A DNA stretch of 64,000 nt from Pseudomonas fortuita (GCF_026898135.2 NZ_CP114035.2:4381501-4445500), one strand, 5' to 3'; positions 47,776 through 59,193 are shown, counted from the first letter of the stretch. Translations and numbers: made by a program. The notes: a model not told the origin generated them from the sequence alone.

Positions 47776-48306
47776 ATGGCGGAACAACTATCCACAAGTA
47801 AGTGCGATTCACCATTACTGCAGGCCTTCGTCGACAACCGCAGCATCCTGGTCAAGATCGCTGCACGCATCACCGGCTGCCGCTCGCGCGCCGAAGATGT
47901 GGTGCAGGATGCCTTCTTCCGGCTCAACGCTGCCCCGCAGATAACCTCGTCGTTCAAGGCGCAGCTCAGCTACCTGTTCCAGATCGTGCGCAACCTTGCG
48001 ATCGACCACTACCGCAAGCAGGCAATGGAGCTGAAATACTCCGGCAGCGAGGAGGAAGGGCTGAACGTGGTCATCCAGAACGCCTCGCCCGAAGCCACTC
48101 ACATCAACCTTGCCGCGCTGGATGACATTGCCCAGGCGCTGAACGAACTGCCGCAGCGCACCCGCTATGCGTTCGAGAAGTACCGCCTGCATGGCGTGCC
48201 GCAGAAAGACATTGCCAAAGAGCTGGGGGTATCGCCGACACTGGTCAACTTCATGATCCGCGATGCGCTGGTGCATTGCCGCAAGACGGCCAACCGGCAG
48301 GCCTGA
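47776..48306 (+). CDS. pvdS: ECF iron-starvation sigma factor PvdS (PfrI)
   Basis: A 176-residue extracytoplasmic-function sigma factor that directs RNA polymerase to pyoverdine genes. Region 2 includes the helix AEDVVQDAFFRLN near residues 40-55 and LSYLFQIVRNLAIDHYRKQ near 70-88. Region 4 has ALNELPQRTRYAFEKYRLHG and the helix-turn-helix PQKDIAKELGVSPTLVNFMIRDAL near 143-166. The start ATG 47776 is preceded by AAGGTGA at 5-base spacing; the longer open frame upstream would cross the Fur-controlled promoter. Its position divergent from pvdL and the Fur box fit the known PvdS/PfrI arrangement. Several boxes in this window match its recognition sequence. Confidence 0.95.
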   Translation: MAEQLSTSKCDSPLLQAFVDNRSILVKIAARITGCRSRAEDVVQDAFFRLNAAPQITSSFKAQLSYLFQIVRNLAIDHYRKQAMELKYSGSEEEGLNVVIQNASPEATHINLAALDDIAQALNELPQRTRYAFEKYRLHGVPQKDIAKELGVSPTLVNFMIRDALVHCRKTANRQA

Positions 48307-48319
48307 CCACACAGGGTTT

Positions 48320-48349
48320 GCTTCTTCGCGGGCATGCCCGCGAAGAAGC
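48320..48349. terminator. Perfect 30-base palindrome between convergent pvdS and pvdY-like genes
   Basis: GCTTCTTCGCGGGCA followed immediately by its exact reverse complement: a REP-type hairpin with almost no loop. It starts 13 bases after the pvdS stop and lies 10 bases from the convergent gene's stop. It lacks a T-run, so termination is inferred from position. Confidence 0.6.
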
Positions 48350-48359
48350 CAACTCGGTA

Positions 48360-49385
48360 TCAAGCCAGCTTGCAGCGCTCGAAAAACCGCTCTCGCCCCA
48401 GAATCATCAGCGCCGCACGCTTGTGCGGGAAGTCGAACTCCTTGTCGCAGTGGAAGCACTGGTCGTGCATGTAGCCGATCATCTTGCCGTTGTCGGCACG
48501 CGGCTCGGCCACCACCCGCTGGGTACGCGGGTCATCCAGGAACAGGTAGTGCACCAGCGCCGAGAGCCAGCTGGCCACCTTGTGCGGCCCTCGGTGGTTC
48601 TCCTCCCCCACCAGCATGTGTATGCCGCGGTCGTAATCATCGGCCGGGTAGAACGGCGCAATGCGGTCTTCCTTGGCCCAGTAAGCCTCGAAGTAGGCAA
48701 ACGGCTCATCGTCAAAGCAACCGATCAGCGTCAGGGTGTGCGGGTCGGTCTCGAGCTTGTCCAGGTACTCGCGGTGCTGGGCCAGCGTGCCCCCCTCCTG
48801 CCAGAACGCCTCCACCCGCGGGTTGTTCTGCCAGCGGTTGAAGCGCTCCAGGTCATGTTCGATCTCCAGCGTGCGCAGCGACACCCAGCTACCCAGCCGC
48901 GCATCGAAGCGCCGGTATACCTCACCACGGGGCTTGGGCGCGCGGCATGGGTGGCGCTTGCCGTTGCTGATCTGCATCTGCTGTGGGTACACCGCAGCCT
49001 GCGCATCGCCCAGCCAGGGCTGTGGCAGCTGCCAGAACAGCGCCCGCTCGCACAGATACTGGCCCGGCTGCTCAGCCACTCGCAGCAAGCCACTGGCCAG
49101 CGCCTGCGGCTGCACTTCGGGCAAGTGCCAGACCAGGCGCTGACAGGTGGTATCACGGGACAACAACCAATAGCAGGCCGACCACAAGGCTTGATAAGGG
49201 CGCTCGGGACACAGGCGCTCAAGGTGAACGTGCAGGGTAGCGCCCGCCTCCAGGCGCACCTGGATCAGTGGGCGACCTTCGAGGGAGAGGCCTAGCCAGC
49301 TGTCACCCTCCTCGGCACTGAGGCTGCGCCAGCGTGGCGGTGACAGGGGCTGCGAAGCGGCATCGAACGGCATGGCTTGTCTCAC
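48360..49385 (-). CDS. pvdY: Siderophore GNAT acyltransferase, PvdY/IucB type
   Basis: A 341-residue protein if GTG 49385 is the start, or 337 from ATG 49373; the ribosome site is poor for both. The C-terminal half is a GNAT acyltransferase of the siderophore IucB/MbtK group: LGSWVSLRTLEIEHDLERFNRWQNNPRVEAFW near residue 165, FAYFEAYWAKEDRIAPFY near 240, then RGIHMLVGEENHRGP and PRTQRVVAEPRADN. Related proteins acetylate hydroxylysine (aerobactin) or, as PvdYII in some pseudomonads, hydroxyornithine. A perfect PvdS box 30-42 bases upstream places it in the pyoverdine regulon. With the hydroxyornithine-like module of the NRPS, this suggests N-acetyl-hydroxyornithine in the product. No formyltransferase (pvdF) or ornithine hydroxylase (pvdA) is present in the window. 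Confidence 0.83.
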   Translation of the reverse strand: MRQAMPFDAASQPLSPPRWRSLSAEEGDSWLGLSLEGRPLIQVRLEAGATLHVHLERLCPERPYQALWSACYWLLSRDTTCQRLVWHLPEVQPQALASGLLRVAEQPGQYLCERALFWQLPQPWLGDAQAAVYPQQMQISNGKRHPCRAPKPRGEVYRRFDARLGSWVSLRTLEIEHDLERFNRWQNNPRVEAFWQEGGTLAQHREYLDKLETDPHTLTLIGCFDDEPFAYFEAYWAKEDRIAPFYPADDYDRGIHMLVGEENHRGPHKVASWLSALVHYLFLDDPRTQRVVAEPRADNGKMIGYMHDQCFHCDKEFDFPHKRAALMILGRERFFERCKLA

Positions 49386-49415
49386 GAAAAATGAAGAAAA
49401 GGCTCACTGCTGAGA

Positions 49416-49439
49416 ACGTTGCGAAAGTGCGTGAATTTA
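49416..49439 (-). promoter_or_regulatory. PvdS iron-starvation box for the pvdY-like gene
   Basis: On the minus strand, TAAAT (49439-49435), 16 bases, CGT (49418-49416): exact consensus. The TAA of the box is also the stop codon of the upstream solute-binding protein gene. Confidence 0.84.
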
Positions 49440-50237
49440 GTCCTTGGGCACCGAGACCGTGATGCGGTAGGGCTCGAAGATTCGGGCCAGTTCACCGCTG
49501 GCACGCAGGTCGCGCAGCAGGCCGGCAAACGACTGCTCGTCGATAGGCGCCCCCGGGCGCAGCAGGGCGTAGTGGTGATAGATTTGGTCGATGCGTTGCG
49601 AAGGCAGCAGCTGCGCCCTGCTGGCCGGGTTGCGCGCCAGGAAATCGCTGAGGTACGAGCGGGTGACCAGGGCGATGTCGGCGCGCCCAGCCTGCACCAT
49701 CAGCAGGTTGCTGTCGTGGGAGTAGGTCAGGGTCGCGTTATAAGTTGTGCGCAGGTAGTCCGGGTCGGAATTGAAGCGGGCGAACGCGTAGTGATAGCCG
49801 TTGAACAATGCCAAACGTTTGCCGCGCAGGTCATCGAAGTACGACGGGTCGCTGCCATTGGCCTGGCGAGCAACGAACACTTCGGCGTCCTCCAGGCCCA
49901 TGTCCACGGTCTGGTGGGCAATCTGCTCCCAGCCCCATTGCGGGTTTTCGAAAATCGCCATGTCGGTACGGCCTTGCTGGAAGTCGCCGAAACGCCGCTG
50001 GATGGAGGTGGGCACCAGGACGAAGTGGTAACCCTGCTGCAAGCGGTTGAGCGCATCGACCAATTGCGGCAACAGGCCGGTGTCAGCCCCCTGTTCAGGG
50101 CGCACCGTGTAGGGCGGGAAATGGGCCGCACCAATCTTCACTTCGACGGCATCGGCAGCCCATGCCGGCACCGCTAGCCAATACACGGCCAGCAACATCA
50201 GGGTGGACAAAGCCTTGAGGCCGGGTGCTGGAGTCAA
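49437..50237 (-). CDS. Periplasmic solute-binding protein, family 3 (amino-acid-type)
   Basis: This 266-residue protein has a signal peptide (LSTLMLLAVYWLAVPAWA, cleavage before ADAVEV). The fold matches ABC-transporter family 3 binding proteins: VKIGAAHFPPYTVR at the mature N-terminus, GLLPQLVDALNR, and DMAIFENPQWGWEQI near residue 93. No permease or ATPase gene is adjacent, so it may be an orphan binding protein or sensor. Its stop codon forms part of the PvdS box of the next gene. No PvdS box is seen before its own start, so it is probably not iron-regulated that way. Confidence 0.82.
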   Translation of the reverse strand: MTPAPGLKALSTLMLLAVYWLAVPAWAADAVEVKIGAAHFPPYTVRPEQGADTGLLPQLVDALNRLQQGYHFVLVPTSIQRRFGDFQQGRTDMAIFENPQWGWEQIAHQTVDMGLEDAEVFVARQANGSDPSYFDDLRGKRLALFNGYHYAFARFNSDPDYLRTTYNATLTYSHDSNLLMVQAGRADIALVTRSYLSDFLARNPASRAQLLPSQRIDQIYHHYALLRPGAPIDEQSFAGLLRDLRASGELARIFEPYRITVSVPKD

Positions 50238-50408
50238 GACGGACGCTCATCACGGTTCATGCCTGGGTCCGCTTAAGCTAGGCGTTTTCCGGAAGCGGCA
50301 CAACTGCTGGAGCGCGCTCGTTGTGCCAAAGCAGGCGGCAATATGCCACGGGATGCCGTATGCGCGGACTTTGGCTACGCTCTAGCAGGATCTGCAAGGG
50401 AGCCTGGT

Positions 50409-50960
50409 ATGGGCCATTGGTTGGTAATCGACCTGGAAGCCACCACCGACGAGGGTGGATGGCCGGTTACAGAGATGGAAGTCATTGAAATCGGCGCTAG
50501 CCTGGTCACCCGCGATGGCCGCGAGGTCGACCACTTTCAGTGTTTCGTGCGGCCACGCCGGCGGCCACAGCTGACCCCGTTTTGCCGCGAACTGACGCAC
50601 ATAAGCCAACATGATGTGGATCGCGCTGCACCGTTTCGCGAGGTGTGGGCAAGCTTCGAGCGCTGGCTGGAGCACCACCGTGAGCAGCTTCAGGCCTGGG
50701 TCAGCTGGGGCGACTACGACCGCCAGCAACTGCACCAGGAGTGGCAGCTGCACGGGCTCGACAGCCTGCTACGGACGTTGCCGCACATCAACCTCAAGCA
50801 ACGCTTTGCCAAGGCCCGCCACCTGCAGCGCCCCACCGGCCTGAACGGTGCCCTGCATCTGGCCGGCATGCACTTTTGCGGGCAGCAGCACCGGGCCCTT
50901 GAAGATGCGCGCAACACGGCGCGGCTACTACCGTTGACGCTGCCCGCCAACAGCCCCTGA
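50409..50960 (+). CDS. DEDDh 3'-5' exonuclease (RNase T / ERI-1-like)
   Basis: This 183-residue protein starts at ATG 50409 ([13 protein letters not shown]) with AAGGGAG about 7 bases upstream; an in-frame ATG further up (50343) has no support. The four metal-binding acids and general base of the DEDDh family are visible: Asp and Glu in VIDLEATT, Asp in WGDYDRQQL near residue 105, and His and Asp in [13 protein letters not shown] near the C-terminus. Such proteins trim RNA or single-stranded DNA from the 3' end. The single-domain layout, without polymerase parts, is closer to ERI-1/KapD-like exonucleases than to DnaQ. It looks monocistronic. Confidence 0.88.
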   Translation: MGHWLVIDLEATTDEGGWPVTEMEVIEIGASLVTRDGREVDHFQCFVRPRRRPQLTPFCRELTHISQHDVDRAAPFREVWASFERWLEHHREQLQAWVSWGDYDRQQLHQEWQLHGLDSLLRTLPHINLKQRFAKARHLQRPTGLNGALHLAGMHFCGQQHRALEDARNTARLLPLTLPANSP

Positions 50961-51034
50961 AAGCAGATGACGAGGCCTGTGGGCTTGGGCATACTGGCCA
51001 GCCCTTTTTCATCCCCCCTTTTCAGGAGTCGCCC

Positions 51035-51319
51035 ATGTTCCAGGTCAACGAGTACTTCAACGGCACCGTCAAGTCGATCGCATTCGCGGGCGAAGAAGGC
51101 CCGGCCACTGTCGGCGTCATGGCCCCGGGCGAATACGAGTTCGGCACTGCCAAGCGCGAGATCATGCACGTGGTATCGGGCGCCCTGACCGTCAAGCTGC
51201 CAGGTAGCGACAACTGGGAAACCTTCAATGCGGGCGACAAGTTCAATGTTGCCGCCGACAGCAAGTTCCAGCTGCAGGTGAAGGTGGATACCGCTTACCT
51301 GTGCGAGTACCGCGACTAA
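51035..51319 (+). CDS. ppnP: Pyrimidine/purine nucleoside phosphorylase PpnP
   Basis: A 94-residue single cupin domain, full length for the PpnP (YaiE/UPF0345) family, which cleaves nucleosides with phosphate to give a free base and ribose-1-phosphate. Recognisable segments are [17 protein letters not shown] at the start, [20 protein letters not shown] near residue 25-45, and [17 protein letters not shown] near 65-80. The start ATG 51035 has CAGGAG about 8 bases upstream. It is followed by a perfect palindrome and a convergent gene. Confidence 0.93.
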   Translation: MFQVNEYFNGTVKSIAFAGEEGPATVGVMAPGEYEFGTAKREIMHVVSGALTVKLPGSDNWETFNAGDKFNVAADSKFQLQVKVDTAYLCEYRD

Positions 51320-51329
51320 GCGTCAGCCT

Positions 51330-51371
51330 GTGCCGGCCTCTTCGCGGGCATGCCCGCGAAGAGGCCGGCAC
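51330..51371. terminator. Perfect 42-base palindrome between convergent ppnP and hydrolase genes
   Basis: GTGCCGGCCTCTTCGCGGGC, then A and its complement: 21 bases followed at once by their exact reverse complement. The core is a REP motif. It starts 10 bases after the ppnP stop, and its last base is the first base of the convergent stop codon. Confidence 0.65.
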
Positions 51372-52063
51372 TAATCCTTCAGGAAATCAGCAACGCGTTC
51401 CGCCGCCGTCTGCATATGCTGCTCATGGCTGAACCCCGAGGCCTTCAACGGCTTCAGGTCATGGTCACCCGCCACTAGCCAGCTCACCTCGATTGCCGGC
51501 GACAACGCATACCCCGCCACCGCCTCGCGGTTACCCAGCGCATCCCGTTCGCCCTGCACGATCAACGTCGGTGTTTTCAGCCCGGCCAGGTGTTCCACCC
51601 GTGGCTTCTCGGGTTTACCCACCGCGTAGAACGGATAGCCCAGGCACACCAGCGCATCCGCGCCCAATTCGTCAGCCAGCAGGCTCGCCATGCGACCGCC
51701 CATGGACTTGCCACCCACGGCCAGCTTGCCCGCGACCAAAGGTCGCACCTGCCGGTACACCTCGCGCCAGCATTCAAGCAGCACCTTCTGTGGGTTCGGC
51801 GGCCGTTTGCCGCCGGTAACCCTGCGTTCGGCCATGTACGGAAACTCGAAGCGCACCACCGCTACCCCAAGCGCCGCAAGCCTTTGCGCCATTTCGTCCA
51901 TGAACCCGCTGTCCATCGGCGCACCTGCACCATGGGCCAGGATCAGGCAGCCCCTGTAGCCGTCCTTGCCCTGAACCTGTGGAAGATCGCAGCGCAAGCC
52001 TGGGACATTTCCGACCTTCGCCCATTGATCCCCGTCAATACCGGCACTTTGCCCATTAATCAT
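51371..52063 (-). CDS. Alpha/beta-hydrolase family protein (KANL3/Tex30-like)
   Basis: This 230-residue cytoplasmic protein starts at ATG 52063 with GAGG 5 bases upstream. [19 protein letters not shown] near residue 40 forms the oxyanion-hole region. [12 protein letters not shown] near residue 121 is the nucleophile elbow with the catalytic Ser. [12 protein letters not shown] holds a likely catalytic Asp, and VAGDHDLKP the His. The domain matches dienelactone-hydrolase-like proteins of unknown substrate. The first codons overlap a candidate ANR site for the divergent ccoN, so the two promoters share control DNA. Confidence 0.83.
   Translation of the reverse strand: MINGQSAGIDGDQWAKVGNVPGLRCDLPQVQGKDGYRGCLILAHGAGAPMDSGFMDEMAQRLAALGVAVVRFEFPYMAERRVTGGKRPPNPQKVLLECWREVYRQVRPLVAGKLAVGGKSMGGRMASLLADELGADALVCLGYPFYAVGKPEKPRVEHLAGLKTPTLIVQGERDALGNREAVAGYALSPAIEVSWLVAGDHDLKPLKASGFSHEQHMQTAAERVADFLKD
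52025..52038 (+). promoter_or_regulatory. Candidate ANR/FNR box before ccoN (copy A)
   Basis: TTGATCCCCGTCAA matches TTGAT-N4-ATCAA at 9 of 10 fixed bases. It lies 75 bases before the ccoN start, inside the first codons of the divergent hydrolase gene. In P. aeruginosa the upstream cbb3 operon (cco2) is induced by ANR in low oxygen. Confidence 0.66.
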
Positions 52064-52113
52064 GCTTGCCTCGCTGTAAAGCCTGCCAAATAACCGTGGA
52101 TGGGAACCCATAC

Positions 52114-53538
<1,425 letters not shown>

Positions 53539-53551
53539 GGAGAAACGCCTG

Positions 53552-54160
53552 ATGAAACATGAAGTCATCGAGAAAAACGTCGGCCTGATGGCCCTGCTGA
53601 TGGTGTTCGCCGTCAGTATCGGCGGCCTTACCCAGATCGTCCCGCTGTTCTTTCAGGACGTCACCAACAAGCCGGTGGAAGGCATGAAGCCCTACACCGC
53701 GCTGCAACTGGAAGGCCGCGACATCTACATCCGCGAAGGCTGCGTGGGCTGCCACTCGCAGATGATCCGCCCGTTCCGCGCCGAAACCGAGCGCTACGGC
53801 CACTACTCGGTGGCCGGCGAGAGCGTGTGGGACCACCCGTTCCTGTGGGGCTCCAAGCGCACCGGGCCGGACCTGGCCCGGGTCGGTGGCCGCTACTCGG
53901 ACGACTGGCACCGCGCGCACCTGTACAACCCGCGCAACGTGGTGCCGGAATCGAAGATGCCGTCGTACCCGTGGCTGGTCGCCCAGCAGGTCGACAACAG
54001 CCACACCGACGTCAAGATGCGCACCTTGCGCACCCTGGGCGTGCCGTATAGCGACGACGACATTGCCAGCGCCCGTGACGCAGTCAAAGGCAAGACCGAG
54101 ATGGATGCACTGGTCGCCTACCTGCAGGTGCTCGGCACCGCGATCAAGAACAAGAGGTAA
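53552..54160 (+). CDS. ccoO: cbb3 oxidase mono-haem subunit CcoO, copy A
   Basis: This 202-residue membrane-anchored cytochrome c has one N-terminal helix ([20 protein letters not shown]) and haem motif [12 protein letters not shown] near residue 68, with a distal Met in [10 protein letters not shown]. It accepts electrons from CcoP and passes them to CcoN. The start ATG 53552 has GAGGAG 9 bases before it and matches copy B (MKH start). A 128-base stretch of this gene is identical to copy B. Confidence 0.96.
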   Translation: MKHEVIEKNVGLMALLMVFAVSIGGLTQIVPLFFQDVTNKPVEGMKPYTALQLEGRDIYIREGCVGCHSQMIRPFRAETERYGHYSVAGESVWDHPFLWGSKRTGPDLARVGGRYSDDWHRAHLYNPRNVVPESKMPSYPWLVAQQVDNSHTDVKMRTLRTLGVPYSDDDIASARDAVKGKTEMDALVAYLQVLGTAIKNKR

Positions 54161-54165
54161 ATGCG

Positions 54166-54369
54166 ATGGAACTGGACATCGGCATGATCCGCGGCCTGGG
54201 CACCCTGGTGGTGATGATCGCCTTCATTGGCCTCTCCCTGTGGGTATTCAACCGCCGCCGCGACCGTGATTTCGCCGAAGCGCGCCTGCTGCCCTTCGTC
54301 GACGACCACCTGCCCACTAGCGGGCAGGAACCTGCTGCCACGACTGCTGCAAGGAGTAACGGGCAATGA
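54166..54369 (+). CDS. ccoQ: cbb3 oxidase small subunit CcoQ, copy A
   Basis: A 67-residue protein with one transmembrane helix ([20 protein letters not shown]) and a short acidic tail ([13 protein letters not shown]). CcoQ stabilises the cbb3 complex. It starts 6 bases after ccoO ends, and its end overlaps the ccoP start by 4 bases. Confidence 0.95.
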   Translation: MELDIGMIRGLGTLVVMIAFIGLSLWVFNRRRDRDFAEARLLPFVDDHLPTSGQEPAATTAARSNGQ

Positions 54370-55307
54370 CCACCTTCTGGAGTACGTACATCAGCGTGCT
54401 GACCATCGGTAGCCTGATCGGCCTGACCTGGCTGCTGCTCGCCACCCGCAAGGGCGAGAGCAAAAACACCACCGACCAGACCATGGGCCACAGCTTCGAC
54501 GGCATCGAGGAGTACGACAACCCGCTGCCCAAGTGGTGGTTCTGGCTGTTCGTCGGCACCCTGGTGTTCTCGGTCGGCTACCTGATCCTCTACCCGGGCC
54601 TGGGCAACTGGAAAGGCATTTTGCCGGGCTATGAAAATGGCTGGACCGGCGCCAACGAATGGCAAAAAGAGATGGACAAGGCTGACGCCAGGTTCGGGCC
54701 GATCTTTGCCAAGTACGCCGCCATGCCGGTGGAGGAAGTCGCCAAGGACCCGCAGGCGCTGAAAATGGGCAGCCGCCTGTTTGCCTCCAACTGCTCGGTG
54801 TGCCACGGCTCGGACGCCAAGGGTGCCTTCGGCTTCCCCAACCTCACCGACAAGGATTGGCGCTGGGGCGGTGAAGCAGAAACCATCAAGGCTTCGATCA
54901 TGAATGGCCGTCACGGCGTGATGCCGGCCTGGGCTGAGGTGATCGGCCAGCAGGGCGTGGCCGATGTGGCCGCATTCGTGCTGACCAACCTGGACGGTCG
55001 CAGCCTGCCTGAAGGGAGCAAGGCTGACGTTGCCAAGGGCAAGGAAATCTTCGCGGCCAACTGCGTGGCTTGCCACGGGCCCGAAGGCAAGGGTACCCCT
55101 GCCATGGGCGCACCCGACCTGACCCACCCGCAGGCGTTCATCTACGGTTCGAGCTTTGCCCAGTTGCAACAGACCATTCGCTATGGTCGCCAAGGGCAGA
55201 TGCCGGCGCAGGCCGATATCCAGGGCAATGACAAGGTGCACCTGCTGGCGGCTTATGTGTATAGCCTGTCGCAGGAGAGTGCTGCTGAAACCGTGACTGC
55301 CAAATGA
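54366..55307 (+). CDS. ccoP: cbb3 oxidase di-haem subunit CcoP, copy A
   Basis: A 313-residue di-haem cytochrome c. Two N-terminal helices ([20 protein letters not shown], and [20 protein letters not shown] near 60) precede the soluble part, which has [17 protein letters not shown] near residue 142 and [16 protein letters not shown] near 235. It receives electrons from soluble cytochrome c. The linker is 13 residues shorter than in copy B (missing around residue 88). Overlaps ccoQ by ATGA. Confidence 0.96.
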   Translation: MTTFWSTYISVLTIGSLIGLTWLLLATRKGESKNTTDQTMGHSFDGIEEYDNPLPKWWFWLFVGTLVFSVGYLILYPGLGNWKGILPGYENGWTGANEWQKEMDKADARFGPIFAKYAAMPVEEVAKDPQALKMGSRLFASNCSVCHGSDAKGAFGFPNLTDKDWRWGGEAETIKASIMNGRHGVMPAWAEVIGQQGVADVAAFVLTNLDGRSLPEGSKADVAKGKEIFAANCVACHGPEGKGTPAMGAPDLTHPQAFIYGSSFAQLQQTIRYGRQGQMPAQADIQGNDKVHLLAAYVYSLSQESAAETVTAK

Positions 55308-55335
55308 GTTCGCCGAGAGAGGTTCGGCGTCTGTG

Positions 55336-55562
55336 AGATCGAGCGCCGCCCGCGCGGCGCATCGCGACGCAAGGCCGCTCCCACATTTGTTTCAGGCCAA
55401 TTATTCCTGTGGCGTTTGCGCGCGAACGCCTTGGCGCATGACTCGATATCGCGTCGTACCAACAAGGCGGTCGCGCGCCCCTGACACAGGAGGGACTGGC
55501 CCGAAACAAATGTGGGAGCGGCCTTGCGTCGCGATGCGCCGCGCGGGCGGCGCTCGATATCC
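55336..55562. repeat. Long inverted-repeat element, copy 3
   Basis: Two arms sharing the family core GAGCGCCGCCCGCGCGGCGC (at 55341) and REP-like GGCCGCTCCCACATTTGTTT, with a central GCGCGCGAACGCC / GGCGGTCGCGCGC stem. It lies 28 bases after ccoP copy A, between the two tandem oxidase operons, and may isolate them. Confidence 0.88.
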
Positions 55563-55960
55563 GCCCCACCATAACCATCAAACCTTACACCCCCGCCCCA
55601 CCATCCCCCTCAAACCATACCCCCCCCACCGCCTTTCCCCCTCCCTTGCACCCCCTCCGAACACAACTAAGCTTGTTGCCTCAGTGGGCTTCGCTCCGAA
55701 AGGACTGGAGCAGACGCGGCGCATAGCCTGTCGCCGCCCCTGAAAAAGCTTGACCGATCGATCAGAAAAAGGTGAAAAACGGTACACATTACAAATATTT
55801 ATTTGTGTACAATCGTCCGGACCCATTCGCTGCGGGACATCAGTGAACGGGCCCGGACACGGGTCGGCGTACCAAAGTTGCGTTGCAGTAGCCTTGCTGG
55901 TTATCAATACTGGCGCCGATTTTTCGACCAACAAGAACATCAAAACCGTGGAACCTTAGA
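55563..55960. promoter_or_regulatory. Control region of the second ccoNOQP operon
   Basis: No gene is seen in this roughly 400-base stretch. 55565-55660 is strongly C-rich on the plus strand (runs of 4 to 8 C). 55782-55810 is an inverted repeat (GTACACA, 15 bases, TGTGTAC) in an AT-rich patch. 55894-55907, TTGCTGGTTATCAA, matches the ANR box at 9 of 10 fixed bases and lies 53 bases before the ccoN start. The transcription start is not clear. Confidence 0.5.
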
Positions 55961-57402
<1,442 letters not shown>

Positions 57403-57403
<1 letters not shown>

Positions 57404-58011
57404 TGAAGCATGAAGCCGTCGAGAAGAACATAGGCCTGCTGGCCTTCTTCATGGTCATCGCCGTCAGCGTCGGTGGCCTGACCCAGATCGTCCCGCTGTT
57501 TTTCCAGGACGTCACCAACAAACCGGTTGAAGGCATGAAGCCGCGCACCGCGCTGGAGGTAGAAGGCCGCGACATCTACATCCGCGAGGGCTGCGTAGGC
57601 TGCCATTCGCAGATGATCCGCCCGTTCCGCGCCGAAACCGAGCGCTACGGCCACTACTCGGTGGCCGGCGAGAGCGTGTGGGACCACCCGTTCCTGTGGG
57701 GCTCCAAGCGCACCGGGCCGGACCTGGCCCGGGTGGGTGGCCGCTACTCCGATGACTGGCACCGCGCGCACCTGTACAACCCGCGCAACGTGGTACCGGA
57801 GTCGAAGATGCCGTCCTACCCGTGGCTGGTCGAGAACAAGCTCGACGGCAAGGACACCGCGAAGAAGCTGGAAGTGCTGCGCACACTCGGTACCCCGTAC
57901 ACCGATGCCGACATCGCCGGCGCGCGTGACGCGGTCAAGGGCAAGACCGAAATGGACGCCATCGTCGCGTACCTGCAGGGTCTTGGCACCATCATCAAGA
58001 GCAAACGGTGA
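57403..58011 (+). CDS. ccoO: cbb3 oxidase mono-haem subunit CcoO, copy B
   Basis: 202 residues, same length as copy A, with the N-terminal anchor ([20 protein letters not shown]) and [12 protein letters not shown] haem site near residue 68. Divergence from copy A is greatest near residues 147-160 ([13 protein letters not shown]). Bases 57607-57734 are identical to 53756-53883 in copy A. Confidence 0.96.
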
Positions 58012-58016
58012 CGCTG

Positions 58017-58208
58017 ATGGATATCGGGATGATTCGCGGCCTGGGCACCGTCGTGGTGGTGGTGGCCTTCGTGGGCCTGGCGCTGTGGGTGTTCAACCCA
58101 CGGCGTAAAAAGGACTTCGACGAAGCGACCCAACTGCCCTTCGCGGATGACCCCGAGGCCACCCGGCACGTCGAGCAAGCAAAAGCTTCTGGGAGCAAAA
58201 AACAATGA
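58017..58208 (+). CDS. ccoQ: cbb3 oxidase small subunit CcoQ, copy B
   Basis: A 63-residue single-helix protein ([20 protein letters not shown]) with an acidic tail. I prefer ATG 58017 (MDIGMIRG), by comparison with copy A; an in-frame GTG at 58008 would overlap the ccoO stop and add three residues. The end overlaps ccoP by 4 bases. Confidence 0.9.
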   Translation: MDIGMIRGLGTVVVVVAFVGLALWVFNPRRKKDFDEATQLPFADDPEATRHVEQAKASGSKKQ

Positions 58209-59185
58209 CAACCTTCTGGAGTCTGTACGTTACCGTCCTGACCCTGGGCACCATCTTCTCGTTGACCTGGCTGTTGCTGTCGACCCGCAAGGGCCAGCGC
58301 GAAGAGGTGACCGACGAAACCGTCGGGCATGCCTTCGATGGCATCGAGGAATATGACAACCCGCTGCCAAAATGGTGGTTCTGGCTGTTCGTCGGCACCA
58401 TCATCTTTGCCCTCGGCTACCTGGTGCTGTACCCGGGCCTGGGCAACTGGAAAGGCATCCTGCCGGGCTACTCGTACCTGGATAACGACAAGCAGACCGA
58501 GTTTTCCAACGGCCAGGCGGGCTGGACCGGCGTGCACGAGTGGGAAAAGGAAATGGCCAAGGCCGACGCTCGCTTCGGGCCGATCTTCGCCAAGTTCGCC
58601 GCCATGCCCATCGAGGAGGTGGCAAAGGACCCTCAGGCGCTGAAAATGGGCGCGCGGCTGTTCGCCTCCAACTGCTCCGTGTGCCACGGCTCCGATGCCA
58701 AGGGTGCCTTCGGCTTCCCTAACCTGACCGACAACGACTGGCGCTGGGGCGGCGAGCCGGAAACCATCAAGACCACCATCATGGGCGGCCGCCACGGCGT
58801 AATGCCAGCCTGGGCTGAAGTGATCGGTGATCAGGGCGTGGCCGACGTGGCTGCATTCGTGGTCAGCAAACTCGATGGCCGCACACTGCCTGAGGGCGCG
58901 AAGGCCGATGCCGAGAACGGGCAGAAGATCTTCGCCGCCAACTGCGTGGCCTGCCACGGGCCGGAAGGCAAAGGTACCCCAGCCATGGGTGCCCCGAACC
59001 TGACCCACCCGCAGGCGTTCATCTATGGCTCGAGCTTTGCCCAGTTGCAGCAGACCATTCGCTATGGTCGCCAAGGGCAGATGCCGGCGCAAGAACAGCT
59101 GCAGGGTAACGACAAGGTGCATTTACTGGCCGCTTATGTCTACAGCCTGTCGCAACGGGATCAGGCGCAGGCCAAGGCCGAGTAA
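58205..59185 (+). CDS. ccoP: cbb3 oxidase di-haem subunit CcoP, copy B
   Basis: 326 residues with two N-terminal helices and haem motifs [17 protein letters not shown] near residue 155 and [16 protein letters not shown] near 248. It carries an insert ([13 protein letters not shown]) near residue 88 that copy A lacks, just after the second helix. It is the last gene of the second oxidase operon and is followed by a REPIN. Confidence 0.96.
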   Translation: MTTFWSLYVTVLTLGTIFSLTWLLLSTRKGQREEVTDETVGHAFDGIEEYDNPLPKWWFWLFVGTIIFALGYLVLYPGLGNWKGILPGYSYLDNDKQTEFSNGQAGWTGVHEWEKEMAKADARFGPIFAKFAAMPIEEVAKDPQALKMGARLFASNCSVCHGSDAKGAFGFPNLTDNDWRWGGEPETIKTTIMGGRHGVMPAWAEVIGDQGVADVAAFVVSKLDGRTLPEGAKADAENGQKIFAANCVACHGPEGKGTPAMGAPNLTHPQAFIYGSSFAQLQQTIRYGRQGQMPAQEQLQGNDKVHLLAAYVYSLSQRDQAQAKAE

Positions 59186-59193
59186 GCAGGCCT

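Noticed and set aside
55751..55766. TTGACCGATCGATCAG as an ANR box
   Set aside because: The half-sites TTGAC and ATCAG are 6 bases apart instead of 4 and both deviate from consensus. TTGCTGGTTATCAA at 55894 is the better candidate.
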